This document shows positions 51,081 through 59,959 of a stretch of DNA of 64,000 nt, piece after piece. The position numbers and the translations under genes were made by a program. Position 1 is the stretch's first letter, and each line of letters begins with the position of its first letter. The stretch covers positions 1-64,000 of the forward strand of contig NZ_BMVR01000003.1 in the NCBI RefSeq assembly GCF_014650815.1. Direction: 5' to 3'. Source of the stretch: Streptomyces flavofungini (GTDB taxonomy: Bacteria > Actinomycetota > Actinomycetes > Streptomycetales > Streptomycetaceae). Below the pieces are notes generated by a model that saw only the letters and a list, made by a program, of their open reading frames with translations, was not told the origin of the DNA and ran no database searches.

Positions 51081-52447
51081 CCAAGAAGCCCTACCTCACC
51101 GGCCACTACACACCGGTCACCGACGAGGCCACCGCCCACGGCCTGACCGTGCACGGCACCCTCCCGCCCGAGCTGAACGGCCGCTACTTCCGTAATGGCC
51201 ACAACCCCAAGCCCGGCATCACCCCCACCCACTGGTTCAAGGGCAGCGGAATGATCCACGGTGTCCGGCTGCGCGACGGCCGCGCCGAGTGGTACCGCAA
51301 CCGCTGGGTGCACACCCCGGCCCTCGACGGCGTGCCGTACCTGGGTGCCGACGGCATACCGAACCTGCGCGCCAGCGACGCCGCCACCCACGTCATCGAG
51401 CACGCGGGCCGCATCCTGGCCCTCCAGGAGGCCAACCTCCCCTACGAGCTGACGCCCGACCTGGAGACCGTCGGCGCCCACGACTTCGGCGGCCGCCTGA
51501 AGACCGCGATGACGGCGCACCCGAAGACCGACCCCGCGACCGGCGACCTGCACTTCTTCGGGTACGGACCGTTCCCGCCGCACCTGACGTACCACGTCGC
51601 CGACGCCAAGGGCGAGATCGTGCGCAGCGAGGTCGTCGAGGGCGCCGGGCCGTCCCTGATGCACGACTTCGGGATCACCGAGCGGTACGTGGTGTGGCTG
51701 GACCTTCCCGTCGTCTTCCACCCCGAGGAGCACTCCGGCATCCCGTACCGCTGGAACGACCGTTACACCCCGCGCATCGGTGTGATGCCGCGCACCGGAC
51801 CCGCGACGGTGCGCTGGTTCGAGGTGGAGCCCGGCGCCCTTCTGCACGTCGCCAACGCGTACGAGGACGAGAGCGGCCGGGTCGTCCTGACCGGGCCGCG
51901 CTACGACCGCGGCGCCTGGGAGCAGACCTGGAAGTTCTGGATCGGCGCACCCGGCCACGCGCCGCAGCCCATGGTCGGTGCGACCCATTATCGGTGGATA
52001 CTCGACCCGGCCACCGGCGTCGCCACCGAGGAGACGCTGGACGACCTCATCACCGAATTCCCCACCGTCAACGAGGACGTGACGGGCCGCCCGCACCGCT
52101 ACAGCTACGCCGTGGCCTTCCCCGGACCGGACCTCGACGCGTACGCGATCGTCAAGCACGACCACACCGCGGGCGGACGTGAGCTGATGCCCATGGGGCC
52201 GGGCCGGATGCCCGGCGAGGCCGTCTTCGTACCGGCCGAGGGCGCCACCGGCGAGGACGAGGGCTATCTGCTCACCGTGGTCAGCGACCTCGCCGAGGAC
52301 GCCTCGCAACTGCTCGTCATCGACGCCTCCGCCCCCGGCGCCGGGCCGCTCGCCGTCGTCGAGCTGCCGCGCCGGGTGCCGAGCGGAATCCACGGCTCCT
52401 GGATCGCGGACGCCGACGCCCCGGCCGTCGAAGGCGGTGCGGCATGA
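51077..52447 (+). CDS. Carotenoid/stilbene cleavage dioxygenase family protein
   Basis: A 456-residue seven-bladed propeller non-haem iron oxygenase. The N-terminal block HGTLPPELNGRYFRNGHNP is family-defining. Four iron-binding His are recognisable, in TAHPKTDP, LMHDFGIT, LLHVANAYE and SGIHGSW, so it should be active. Members cleave a conjugated double bond in carotenoids, apocarotenoids, stilbenes or isoeugenol-type aromatics; the substrate cannot be told from sequence. AGGAGG precedes ATG 51077, which overlaps the MFS stop. The stop overlaps the SRPBCC start, so the three genes are tightly coupled. Confidence 0.92.
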   Translation: MTKKPYLTGHYTPVTDEATAHGLTVHGTLPPELNGRYFRNGHNPKPGITPTHWFKGSGMIHGVRLRDGRAEWYRNRWVHTPALDGVPYLGADGIPNLRASDAATHVIEHAGRILALQEANLPYELTPDLETVGAHDFGGRLKTAMTAHPKTDPATGDLHFFGYGPFPPHLTYHVADAKGEIVRSEVVEGAGPSLMHDFGITERYVVWLDLPVVFHPEEHSGIPYRWNDRYTPRIGVMPRTGPATVRWFEVEPGALLHVANAYEDESGRVVLTGPRYDRGAWEQTWKFWIGAPGHAPQPMVGATHYRWILDPATGVATEETLDDLITEFPTVNEDVTGRPHRYSYAVAFPGPDLDAYAIVKHDHTAGGRELMPMGPGRMPGEAVFVPAEGATGEDEGYLLTVVSDLAEDASQLLVIDASAPGAGPLAVVELPRRVPSGIHGSWIADADAPAVEGGAA

Positions 52448-52881
52448 TCAGCACCCGCCACGAGATCACCGTCGCCGCGCCCGTCGAGGTCGTCTGGCGG
52501 CTGCACACCGACATCGCCGCCTGGCCGCTGTGGCACAGCGGCATCGAACGGGCCGAGACGTCCGGCGAGTTGAAGGTCGGCATGTCCTTCAGGTGGCTCA
52601 CGCACGGCCTCGACATCACGTCCACGGTCGCGGCCATCGAGGAGCACCGCTCCATCACCTGGGGCGGCCCCACCTCCGGCATCGACGGCATGCACCGCTG
52701 GACCTTCGCGCCGACGGCCGAGGGCGGCACGTCGGTGGTCACCGAGGAGTACTGGACCGGGGCCCCGGTCGACGCCGACCCCGAGGGGATGCGGGCGCTG
52801 CTCGCGCAGTCCCTGATCGACTGGCTGGCGGAGCTGAAGGACGCGGTGGAGGCGGGCGGAGCAGGGAGGCGGGAGAACTAG
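52444..52881 (+). CDS. SRPBCC/polyketide-cyclase-like protein
   Basis: A 145-residue START-like protein: ITVAAPVEVVWRLHTDIAAW opens the fold, HRWTFAPTAEGGTSVVTEEY forms later strands and LLAQSLIDWLAELKDAVEAG the closing helix over the ligand cavity. Such proteins bind hydrophobic or aromatic molecules, sometimes as cyclases. It is the last gene of the MFS-oxygenase operon (4-nt overlap) and may bind or convert the aldehyde made by the oxygenase. Confidence 0.88.
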   Translation: MISTRHEITVAAPVEVVWRLHTDIAAWPLWHSGIERAETSGELKVGMSFRWLTHGLDITSTVAAIEEHRSITWGGPTSGIDGMHRWTFAPTAEGGTSVVTEEYWTGAPVDADPEGMRALLAQSLIDWLAELKDAVEAGGAGRREN

Positions 52882-52925
52882 GGCCGACCCGTCGGACAGG
52901 CCCTGCACCGGATGGACGCTCGCGC

Positions 52926-53771
52926 TCAGGCCCCGTCCGGCTCCACGCGCCGCCACGTCTGTACGGGTCCCGGCGTCGCCGCGTCCGCGGGCGTCACCCA
53001 GAACGCGCGTCCCGTCACCGGGTCCACCTGGGCGCCCGAGCGGCCGTCGCCGGAGGAGCGGCCGGTCAGGCGGCGGCCGATCCACGGGCCCAGGTACTGC
53101 CGGGCGAAGCGGACGTCGGCGACGCGGCGGGGCAGCCAGGCCGCGGGGACGGGGGGAGGCAGCGGGCTGCCCCAGTCGTCCTCCGGCTCGTGGCCGAGCG
53201 TCTGCCAGACCGCCTCGGCGACCCGGCGGTGCCCGTCCGCCGTCAGGTGCAGCCGGTCCACGTCCCACAGCCGCTGGTCGGCGAGCGTGGTCGACCCGTA
53301 CAGGTCGACCACGACGGCGCCGTGCCGTGCCGCGAGGTCGTCGACGTAGCCGAACAGCTCCTCCATGCGCGGACGGAACCGTTCCAGGACCGCGCCCTGG
53401 CGGCCGGGGCTGCGCATCAGGACGAGCTGCTTGCAGGCCGGGGCGAGGGTCTCCACCGACTGCTCCAGGAGGCCCCGCACCCGGCCCATGTCGCACTTGG
53501 GCCGCAGGGTGTCGTTGAGGCCGCCGACCAGGGTGATCACGTCGGCGCCGAGCGTGGCCGCCATCGGCGCCTGGTCCGCGGCGATCTGCCCGATGAGCTT
53601 GCCGCGCACGGCGAGGTTGGCGTACCGGAAGCCGGGGGTGCGGGCCGCGAGGCGCTCGGCCAGCACATCGGCCCAGCCGCGGTAGCTGCCGTCGGGCAGC
53701 AGGTCGGACATGCCCTCGGTGAAGGAGTCGCCGACGGCGACGAGGCTCGTGTATCGGGGATCGATCTGCAT
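52926..53771 (-). CDS. SGNH/GDSL hydrolase
   Basis: A 281-residue esterase-like protein. GDSFTEG (nucleophile Ser16), Gly in NLAVRGKLI, Asn86 in GGLNDTLRP and the DVDRLHLTADGH block (Asp172, His175) give all four SGNH blocks. The C-terminus (about 215-281) is an unusual extension rich in Arg/Pro/Gly that may bind the envelope or be disordered. No signal peptide, so cytosolic. Substrate unknown. ATG ending at 53771 is used; the upstream extension enters repeat DNA. Confidence 0.88.
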   Translation of the reverse strand: MQIDPRYTSLVAVGDSFTEGMSDLLPDGSYRGWADVLAERLAARTPGFRYANLAVRGKLIGQIAADQAPMAATLGADVITLVGGLNDTLRPKCDMGRVRGLLEQSVETLAPACKQLVLMRSPGRQGAVLERFRPRMEELFGYVDDLAARHGAVVVDLYGSTTLADQRLWDVDRLHLTADGHRRVAEAVWQTLGHEPEDDWGSPLPPPVPAAWLPRRVADVRFARQYLGPWIGRRLTGRSSGDGRSGAQVDPVTGRAFWVTPADAATPGPVQTWRRVEPDGA

Positions 53772-53799
53772 GGCGATGTGATGGTATCCCGCAGCCCGC

Positions 53800-53915
53800 A
53801 CGCCCGCTCGGGCCTGCCCCGAACCCGCATCGGGCCAGCCCTGAGGCCGCCTGGCCCGAACCCGCCTGGCCGGAACCTGCCCGGCCCGAGCCCGCCCGGC
53901 CCGGCTCGCACACGA
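53800..53915. repeat. Degenerate Pro/Ala/Arg-coding repeats between two genes
   Basis: CTGGCCCGAACCCGC-like units (about 15-20 bp) recur five or six times in the 155-nt gap between the SGNH start (53771) and the downstream stop (53927). No gene is seen. Composition alone could explain part of it. Confidence 0.6.
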
Positions 53916-53926
53916 GCGCTCCGCGC

Positions 53927-54592
53927 TCACCCCAGCGTGAAGCGTTCCGCGTGCTCGCCCCGCAGCCGCCCGGCGGGCAGTCGCCGTCCGAACGCCACAA
54001 GGAGCAGGTCCTGCGCGTCGCCCGCCAGCGGCGACCCCGACCCGAAGGACCAGGCAGTGTCGTCGGCCCGCAGCTCCAGGCCGCCGAGGTCGGCGCCGAA
54101 GAACTTCGCGGACTTCGGTGTGACGTGGTCGAGGAGGATGCGGAGGCGCTCCTCCGGTACGCGGCGGGGCAGGCGGAGCGGCACGGTGATGTCGAGGCCG
54201 TGGACGACGTCGTGGCCGAGCGCGCTCGCGAAGCCGCCGACCGGCGGGGTCCACGGGTGGTCCGCGTGGTCCCGCAGGAACCCCGCGAGGTCGCGCTCGG
54301 GGAACGCCGCCGCGTCCGCGCGGGCCCGGCGGTCCGTCATGCGGTGCAGGCTCCCGCGCGCCTTGAGGAGTTCCAGGAGCACGCGGGGGAGGGGGTAGCG
54401 GAAGCCCAGGGACATATGGGCGACGACCTCGCGCACCCGCCAGCCCGCGCACAGCGACGGCGCGTCCCACTGTTCGGGGTGCAGGCCGTCCAGGAGGTCG
54501 GCCAGGTCCCGGCGTTCGGCCGCGATGGCGGCGCGGATGAGGCGGGTCGACGTGTCCGGCGCGGTCGGTGAGTTCCCCAGTGAGTTCCCCAT
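53927..54592 (-). CDS. Maleylpyruvate isomerase/DinB-like protein
   Basis: A 221-residue protein of the mycothiol-dependent maleylpyruvate isomerase N-terminal fold. ERRDLADLLDGLHPEQWDAP and LCAGWRVREVVAHMSLGFRY carry the first metal His; FASALGHDVVHGLDITVPLR carries the others (HxxxH-type). The C-terminal part (DTAWSFGSGSPLAGDAQDLL) matches TIGR03083-like members. These enzymes use mycothiol in detoxification or aromatic catabolism. Divergent from a LysR gene, the usual arrangement for a regulator and its target. Confidence 0.87.
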   Translation of the reverse strand: MGNSLGNSPTAPDTSTRLIRAAIAAERRDLADLLDGLHPEQWDAPSLCAGWRVREVVAHMSLGFRYPLPRVLLELLKARGSLHRMTDRRARADAAAFPERDLAGFLRDHADHPWTPPVGGFASALGHDVVHGLDITVPLRLPRRVPEERLRILLDHVTPKSAKFFGADLGGLELRADDTAWSFGSGSPLAGDAQDLLLVAFGRRLPAGRLRGEHAERFTLG

Positions 54593-54629
54593 GCCCCCAA
54601 GATCGGCTCGCTGCCGCCATAAGTCCAAG

Positions 54630-54649
54630 AGCCAGTACGTCTCATGGCT
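54630..54649. promoter_or_regulatory. LysR-type dyad in the isomerase/lysR divergent promoter
   Basis: AGCCA (54630-54634), 10 nt, then TGGCT (54645-54649), a dyad in the 70-nt gap between the two divergent genes. An outer CATAA/TTATG pair lies symmetrically near 54619 and 54660. LysR regulators typically bind such interrupted dyads between divergent genes. Confidence 0.55.
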
Positions 54650-54662
54650 AGCATCCTGAGTT

Positions 54663-55643
54663 ATGGAACTTCGCCAGCTCCGGTACTTCCTCACGGTCGT
54701 CGAGGAGGCCAACTTCACGCGTGCCGCCGCCGCGCTGCATGTGGCGCAGCCCGGTGTGAGCGCCCAGATCCGGCAGCTGGAACGGGAGTTGGGGCAGCGG
54801 CTCCTCGACCGTTCGGGCCGGTCGGTGACCGTGACGGAGGTGGGCGCGGCGGTCCTGCCGTACGCGCGGGCGGCGCTGGCCGCCGTCGACGGGATGCGGC
54901 AGACCGCCGACGAGTTCACCGGGCTGCTGCGCGGGCGCGTCACGATCGGCCTCGTTTCGGGCGCCGCCACGCACGAGTACGACGTGGCGTCGGTCCTCGC
55001 CGACTTCCACGACGCGCATCCCCACGTCGAAATGGCCGTCACCGAGGACACCTCGGACCGGATGCTGGCGGCCGTGCGCGAGGGGCGGCTCGACCTCGCC
55101 CTGGCCGGGCTCGCCGACGAGGTGCCGCCGGGGGGCGTCAGTTGGGAGGTGGTGGTCGACGAGCCGCTGGCGGCGCTGGTGGCACCGGACGACCCGCTCG
55201 TGGCCCTGGCCGTGCCGGCGTGCGACGGCGCGGACGAGGGTGATGAGGGAGACGCGGGCGCGCTCGCGGGAGTCGTCCCGCTGGCAGCCCTCGCCGACCG
55301 TCCCCTGATCAGCCTGCCGCGCGGCACCGGGCTGCGCTCCGTGCTCGAACGGGCCTGTACGCGGGCCGGGTTCGCGCCGCACGTCGCCTTCGAGGCGGCC
55401 TCGCCGCAGTTGCTGGTCCAGCTCGCGGCGCGCGGTCTCGGCGTGGCCGTGTTCCCGGCTCCGGGTGCGCGGATCGCCGCCGCACGGGGCCTGCGGGTGA
55501 TCGGGTTCGAGGAGCCGTGCCCGCGCGGGCGGATCGGCCTGGCCTGGCGGACGGACGGCCCGGCGGGGCCCGCGGCCCGCGCGTTCTTGACGCGACTGCG
55601 CGCCGCACTGCCTGTACGTGGGTCCCAACCAGCGGGAACATAG
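54663..55643 (+). CDS. LysR-family transcriptional regulator
   Basis: A 326-residue regulator. The HTH is at residues 1-65 (ELRQLRYFLTVVEEANFTRA, then HVAQPGVSAQIRQLERELG). The LysR substrate domain (about 90-300) contains GLVSGAATHEYDVASVLADF and LVQLAARGLGVAVFPAPG. An acidic insertion DGADEGDEGDAG (about 185-197) is unusual for the effector domain. Predicted to control the divergent isomerase-like gene through the dyad at 54630-54649. Ligand unknown. Confidence 0.92.
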   Translation: MELRQLRYFLTVVEEANFTRAAAALHVAQPGVSAQIRQLERELGQRLLDRSGRSVTVTEVGAAVLPYARAALAAVDGMRQTADEFTGLLRGRVTIGLVSGAATHEYDVASVLADFHDAHPHVEMAVTEDTSDRMLAAVREGRLDLALAGLADEVPPGGVSWEVVVDEPLAALVAPDDPLVALAVPACDGADEGDEGDAGALAGVVPLAALADRPLISLPRGTGLRSVLERACTRAGFAPHVAFEAASPQLLVQLAARGLGVAVFPAPGARIAAARGLRVIGFEEPCPRGRIGLAWRTDGPAGPAARAFLTRLRAALPVRGSQPAGT

Positions 55644-55695
55644 CGGTAGTTGAGGACTCACCGAACGGCTCCTCACTACCGGAGAGGGGTCCGCC

Positions 55696-55944
55696 ATGTG
55701 GACCGCTGCCTTCTGGAAAGCCACCGGCGAGCGTGCGGTCCGCACCTTCGCGCAGGCCCTCGCCGCCGTCCTCGTCGCGGGGGCGACGAACCTCCTCGAC
55801 GTGGAGTGGGCCGCCGCGCTCGGCACCGCCGGGATGGCCGCGCTGCTCGCCGTCCTGACCGCGCTCGGCTCCGCGAAGCTCGGCCCGCCCGGCCCCGGCC
55901 TCACCGAGGTCCCCGACGGCCGGGGACACCAACCCGTCCGCTGA
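55696..55944 (+). CDS. Small holin-like protein, orphan
   Basis: An 82-residue protein: MWTAAFWKATGERAVRTFAQ precedes two hydrophobic segments (about 19-34 and 39-57), then a polar C-terminus. The FWKATGERAVRTFAQ start is characteristic of holins from Streptomyces phages and prophages (r1t-like). GGAGAGG supplies a good ribosome site. No lysin, tail or integrase gene is nearby, so this is an isolated relic or a domesticated membrane peptide. Confidence 0.8.
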   Translation: MWTAAFWKATGERAVRTFAQALAAVLVAGATNLLDVEWAAALGTAGMAALLAVLTALGSAKLGPPGPGLTEVPDGRGHQPVR

Positions 55945-55977
55945 CGACGCCACCCGCCCGCTGCAGCGCCCCGCGCC

Positions 55978-57588
55978 CTACCCCAGCCCCAGCCTGCCAC
56001 CCTCCATCCGCACCCGCCGCCCACCGAACCGCTCCCCGAGCCGCCGGTCGTGCGACACCACCACCAGCGTGCCCGCGTACCCCGCGAGCGCCTCGTCCAG
56101 CTCCTCGACCAGGGCGGGGGAGAGGTGGTTCGTGGGCTCGTCGAGGAGCAGCAGGTCGGCGGGGGTCGTGACCAGGCGGGCCAGGGCCAGGCGGCGGCGC
56201 TGGCCGATGGAGAGGCCCGCCACCGGAACGTGCAGGTCCGCCTCCCGGAACAGGCCGAGGGCGAGGAGCGCGTCCGCGTGGTCCTCGGGCAGCCCGCCCC
56301 GCCCGGCGGCGAACGCGTCGAGCAGCGGTACGCCGTCGCCCTCGTGGGCGACCTCCTGGCGCAGGTGGCCGACGCGCGGCGGCAGCCGGACGGTCCCGGA
56401 GTCCGGGGTGAGTTCGCCCGCGAGGACGGCGAGCAGCGTCGACTTGCCCGCGCCGTTCGGCCCGGTCACCAGGGTGCGCGAGCCGGGCTCCAGGACGAGG
56501 CGGTCCACGGCGAGCCGCGTGCCCGCGGTGACGTCGGCGAGTTCCACGTCGCGTACGAGATCGTGGCCGCCGCCCTCCAGGTCCGCGGCGAACCGCAGCG
56601 GGTCCGGCGGGCGCGGCACCGGCTCGGCGTACAGCCTGCGCAGCCGCTCGCGGGCGTTGCGCACGACGCCCGACAACTGGCCCTCCACGGACCGCTGGTG
56701 GCCCGCGAAGCGGGGCCGTTCGCTCATCCGCCAGCCCGTGGACAGCTGGGCGGAGCCGCCCTCGGCGAGGCGTTCCTGGCGCTCGACCTCGTCGCGCCAG
56801 GCGCGGTGGCGCTCCTCCCAGCGGTGCCGTACGGCCTGCCGCTGCCGCAGATAGCCGTGCCAGCCGCCGCCGTAGCGGGCGACGGCCCTGCGGTCGCCGT
56901 CGACCTCGACGATGCTGTCCGCGACCCGGTCGAGGAACACCCGGTCGTGGGTGACGGCCACGACCGTGCCCCGATGGGCGCGCAGCCGCTCCTCCAGCCA
57001 GCCGAGCGCCTGGTCGTCGAGGTGGTTGGTCGGCTCGTCCAGGAGCAGCAGCTCGGGCTGCGGCGCCAGGACGCAGGCGAGCGCGAGGCGGGCCGCCTCG
57101 CCACCGGACAGCGAGCCGAGGGTCCGGTCGCGGCCGAGGCGCGGCAGGCCGAGCCCGTGCAAGGCGGCGTCCACGCGGGCGTCGGCGCGGTAGCCGTCGC
57201 GGGCCTCGAACGCGGCCACCAGATCGCCGTACGCGGCGAGCCGGGCGGACGACGCGTCGCCCGTGAGCGCCGCCTCCGCCGCCCCGATCCGCCGCTCCAG
57301 CTCCCGCAGCTCCGCCAGCGCGTCGTCCACCGCGTCCTGCACGGTGGCGTGCGGCGGCAGCCGGAGCGTCTGCGCGAGGTAGCCGACGCCGCCGTCGGCC
57401 GCCACGGCGACCTCGCCGTCCGCGGGCACGAACTCACCCGTGATCAGTTTCAGGAGCGTCGACTTGCCCGAGCCGTTCTCGCCGATGACACCTGCCTTGT
57501 CGCCCGGAGCAACCGTCAGCGAGACCCGTTCGAGCACGGGCCGTTCCGGATAGCCGTACGACACCTCGCGCAGGACGAGCTGACTCAT
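55978..57588 (-). CDS. ABC-F family ATPase (TlrC/ribosome-protection type)
   Basis: A 536-residue soluble protein with two ABC domains and no membrane part. Walker A GENGSGKST and GPNGAGKST, signatures LSGGE and LSIGQ, Walker B LLLLDEPTNHLD and LLLLDEPTNHLSP. The P-site tRNA-interaction linker lies between domains (about 240-330, WEERHRAWRDEVERQERLAE). ABC-F proteins act on the ribosome, some giving antibiotic resistance (VarM/TlrC) and others translation quality control. GGGAGGCG precedes ATG ending at 57588. No antibiotic cluster is seen nearby. Confidence 0.92.
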   Translation of the reverse strand: MSQLVLREVSYGYPERPVLERVSLTVAPGDKAGVIGENGSGKSTLLKLITGEFVPADGEVAVAADGGVGYLAQTLRLPPHATVQDAVDDALAELRELERRIGAAEAALTGDASSARLAAYGDLVAAFEARDGYRADARVDAALHGLGLPRLGRDRTLGSLSGGEAARLALACVLAPQPELLLLDEPTNHLDDQALGWLEERLRAHRGTVVAVTHDRVFLDRVADSIVEVDGDRRAVARYGGGWHGYLRQRQAVRHRWEERHRAWRDEVERQERLAEGGSAQLSTGWRMSERPRFAGHQRSVEGQLSGVVRNARERLRRLYAEPVPRPPDPLRFAADLEGGGHDLVRDVELADVTAGTRLAVDRLVLEPGSRTLVTGPNGAGKSTLLAVLAGELTPDSGTVRLPPRVGHLRQEVAHEGDGVPLLDAFAAGRGGLPEDHADALLALGLFREADLHVPVAGLSIGQRRRLALARLVTTPADLLLLDEPTNHLSPALVEELDEALAGYAGTLVVVSHDRRLGERFGGRRVRMEGGRLGLG

Positions 57589-57608
57589 GACACGCCTCCC
57601 CCAGAGAT

Positions 57609-58622
57609 TCACACGGGCTGACCGAACAGCTCCCGCAGTACGTCCTCCATCGTGACCATCCCGGCCAGCCTGCCGTCCTCGCCGAGCACCGCCGCCACAT
57701 GCGTACGGCTGCCCCGCATGGCCGTGAGGACGTCGTCCAGGGACGTGGTCTCCCGCACCCGGGCGATGGACCGCATGTCCGCCACCCCGAACGGCAGGTC
57801 GCGCGGCGACAGGTCGAGCGCGTCCTTCACATGGAGGTAGCCGACGATGCGCCGTCCCTCGTCGACGACGGGGAAGCGCGAGAACCCGGTGTGCGACGAC
57901 AGCCGCTCCAACTGCTCGGGCGTGACGCCCACGCGCGCGTAGACCACGCGTTCCAGCGGCAGGACCACGTCCCGCACCGGACGGCGGCCCAGCTCAAGGG
58001 CGTCGTGCAGCCGCTCCTGCGCGCGGTCGTCGATCAGGCCCGCGTCGCTGGAGTCCTGCACGAGCCGGGCCAGTTCGGCGTCCGAGAACGTCGCCGTGAC
58101 CTCGTCCTTCGTCTCGACCCGCAGCAGCTTCAGGATCGCGTTGGCGACCGCGTTGATCGTGAACACCAGCGGGCGCACGGCCCGGGCGCACGCCACCAGC
58201 GGCGGCCCGAGCACCAGCGCGCTGCGCACCGGCTCGGCGAGCGCGATGTTCTTGGGGATCATCTCGCCGAGCAGCATGTGCAGATACGTCGCCACGGACA
58301 GGGCGATGACGAACGAGATCGGGTGCACCAGGCCGTGCGGCACACCCACCGCGTCGAACAGCGGCTCAAGCAGATGCGCGATCGCGGGCTCGGCGACGAC
58401 ACCCAGGACGAGGGTGCACAGCGTGATGCCGAGCTGCGCCGCCGCCATCAGGACGGAGACGTGCTTGAGCCCCCACAGCACGCTCTTGGCGCGCCGGTCG
58501 CCCTCCTCGGCGTACGGCTCGATCTGGCTGCGGCGCACGGAGATCAGGGCGAACTCGGCGCCCACGAAGAAGGCGTTGACGACGAGCGTCGCCAGGCCGA
58601 TCAGCAACTGTATGACGGTCAT
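57609..58622 (-). CDS. CNNM/hemolysin-like CBS-domain membrane protein
   Basis: A 337-residue protein with the CNNM (DUF21) membrane domain (about residues 1-190: four hydrophobic segments; HMLLGEMIPKNIALAEP) followed by a CBS pair (about 210-325: VVYARVGVTPEQLERLSSHT, then MRGSRTHVAAVLGEDGRLAG). It lacks the C-terminal CorC_HlyC domain. The stop of the upstream gene overlaps its ATG, so both form a pair. CNNM/CorC-type proteins transport or regulate Mg2+/divalent cations. Confidence 0.92.
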   Translation of the reverse strand: MTVIQLLIGLATLVVNAFFVGAEFALISVRRSQIEPYAEEGDRRAKSVLWGLKHVSVLMAAAQLGITLCTLVLGVVAEPAIAHLLEPLFDAVGVPHGLVHPISFVIALSVATYLHMLLGEMIPKNIALAEPVRSALVLGPPLVACARAVRPLVFTINAVANAILKLLRVETKDEVTATFSDAELARLVQDSSDAGLIDDRAQERLHDALELGRRPVRDVVLPLERVVYARVGVTPEQLERLSSHTGFSRFPVVDEGRRIVGYLHVKDALDLSPRDLPFGVADMRSIARVRETTSLDDVLTAMRGSRTHVAAVLGEDGRLAGMVTMEDVLRELFGQPV

Positions 58623-59959
58623 CGGTCGTCCTCCTCGGGCTCGTCACCGGTCGGTTCGGCGGGCGCGTGCAGCAGGACGCGGGCGGCGCGGCGACCCGTG
58701 GCGTCCACGACGTCCAAGTGCCAGCCGGCGACCTCGACGCCGTCGCCGACGGCGGGGATGCGGCCCAGCTCGGTGGCGATCAGACCGGCCAGCGTCTCGT
58801 ACGGGCCGTCCGGCACCCGCAGGCCCACGCGCGCGAGCTGGTCGGTGCGGGCCGCGCCGTCCGCCGAGTACAGCGCCCGGCCGTCCTCGTCGGTCCCGGC
58901 CGGGGCCAGGTCGGGCGTCTCGTGCGGGTCGTGCTCGTCGTGCACCTCGCCGACGACTTCCTCGACGATGTCCTCCAGCGTCGCGACCCCGGCGGTGCCG
59001 CCGTACTCGTCGATGACGACGGCCATGGTGCGCTTGCCCGAGAGCCGGTCCAGGAGCCGGTCCACGGTCAGCGACTCCGGTACGAGCAGCGGCTCGCGCA
59101 TCAGCTCGCTGACGGGGTGGCGCGACCTGCGCTCGGCGGGCACGGCCAGGACGTTCTTGATGTGGACGACCCCGACGACCGAGTCGAGGTTGCCGCGGTA
59201 GACCGGGAACCGGGACAGGCCGGTCGCGCGGGTCGCGTTGGCGACGTCCTCGCAGGTGGCGGCCACGTCCAGGGCGACGACCTGGACGCGCGGCGTCATC
59301 ACGTTCTCGGCGGTGAGGTCGGCCAGGTTCAGCGTGCGCATGAACCGCTCGGCGGTCTCCGCCTCCAGGGCGCCCTCCTTCGCGGAGTGCCGGGCCAGGG
59401 CGACCAGCTCCTTGGGGCCGCGCGCGGAGGCCAGCTCCTCGGTGGGCTCCAGGCCGAAGCGGCGCACCGCGCGGTTCGCGGTGTTGTTCAGGTGCCGGAT
59501 GAAGGGGCGGAACGCGGCGCTGAACACGCGCTGCGGCGTCGCCACGCGCTTGGCGATGGGCAGCGGCGAGGAGATCGCCCAGTTCTTCGGCACCAGCTCG
59601 CCGACGACCATCAGGAGGACGGTCGACAGGGCGGTGCCGAGGAGGAGGGCGACGGTCGAGGACGCCGAGTCGGGGACACCGGCGGCGTTCAGCGGGCCCT
59701 CGATGAGGTCGCCGATCGCCGGTTTCGCGAGCATGCCGACGACCAGGCCGGTCACGGTGATGCCGAGCTGCGCGCCGGAGAGCTGGAAGGTGAGGTTCTT
59801 GACCGCCTTGAGGGCGCTGGCCGCGCCGCGCTCGCCGCGCTCCACGGCGCGCTCCAGGTCGCTGCGCTCGACGGTCGTGAGCGAGAACTCCGCCGCGACG
59901 AAGACGCCGCACGCGAGCGAGAGCAGCACCGCCACGAGGAGCAGGAGCACTTCAGTCAT
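58619..59959 (-). CDS. CNNM/hemolysin-like protein with CorC domain
   Basis: A 446-residue paralogue of the downstream gene: CNNM domain (about 1-200, VGELVPKNWAISSPLPIAKR), CBS pair (220-340, ENVMTPRVQVVALDVAATCE; MAVVIDEYGGTAGVATLEDI) and a C-terminal CorC_HlyC domain (355-440, LYSADGAARTDQLARVGLRV). First gene of the pair. The two probably assemble as a heteromer for Mg2+ or other cation handling. The region 59960-60162 upstream contains the likely promoter (AT-richer stretch near 60080-60130) and no gene. Confidence 0.93.
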   Translation of the reverse strand: MTEVLLLLVAVLLSLACGVFVAAEFSLTTVERSDLERAVERGERGAASALKAVKNLTFQLSGAQLGITVTGLVVGMLAKPAIGDLIEGPLNAAGVPDSASSTVALLLGTALSTVLLMVVGELVPKNWAISSPLPIAKRVATPQRVFSAAFRPFIRHLNNTANRAVRRFGLEPTEELASARGPKELVALARHSAKEGALEAETAERFMRTLNLADLTAENVMTPRVQVVALDVAATCEDVANATRATGLSRFPVYRGNLDSVVGVVHIKNVLAVPAERRSRHPVSELMREPLLVPESLTVDRLLDRLSGKRTMAVVIDEYGGTAGVATLEDIVEEVVGEVHDEHDPHETPDLAPAGTDEDGRALYSADGAARTDQLARVGLRVPDGPYETLAGLIATELGRIPAVGDGVEVAGWHLDVVDATGRRAARVLLHAPAEPTGDEPEEDDR

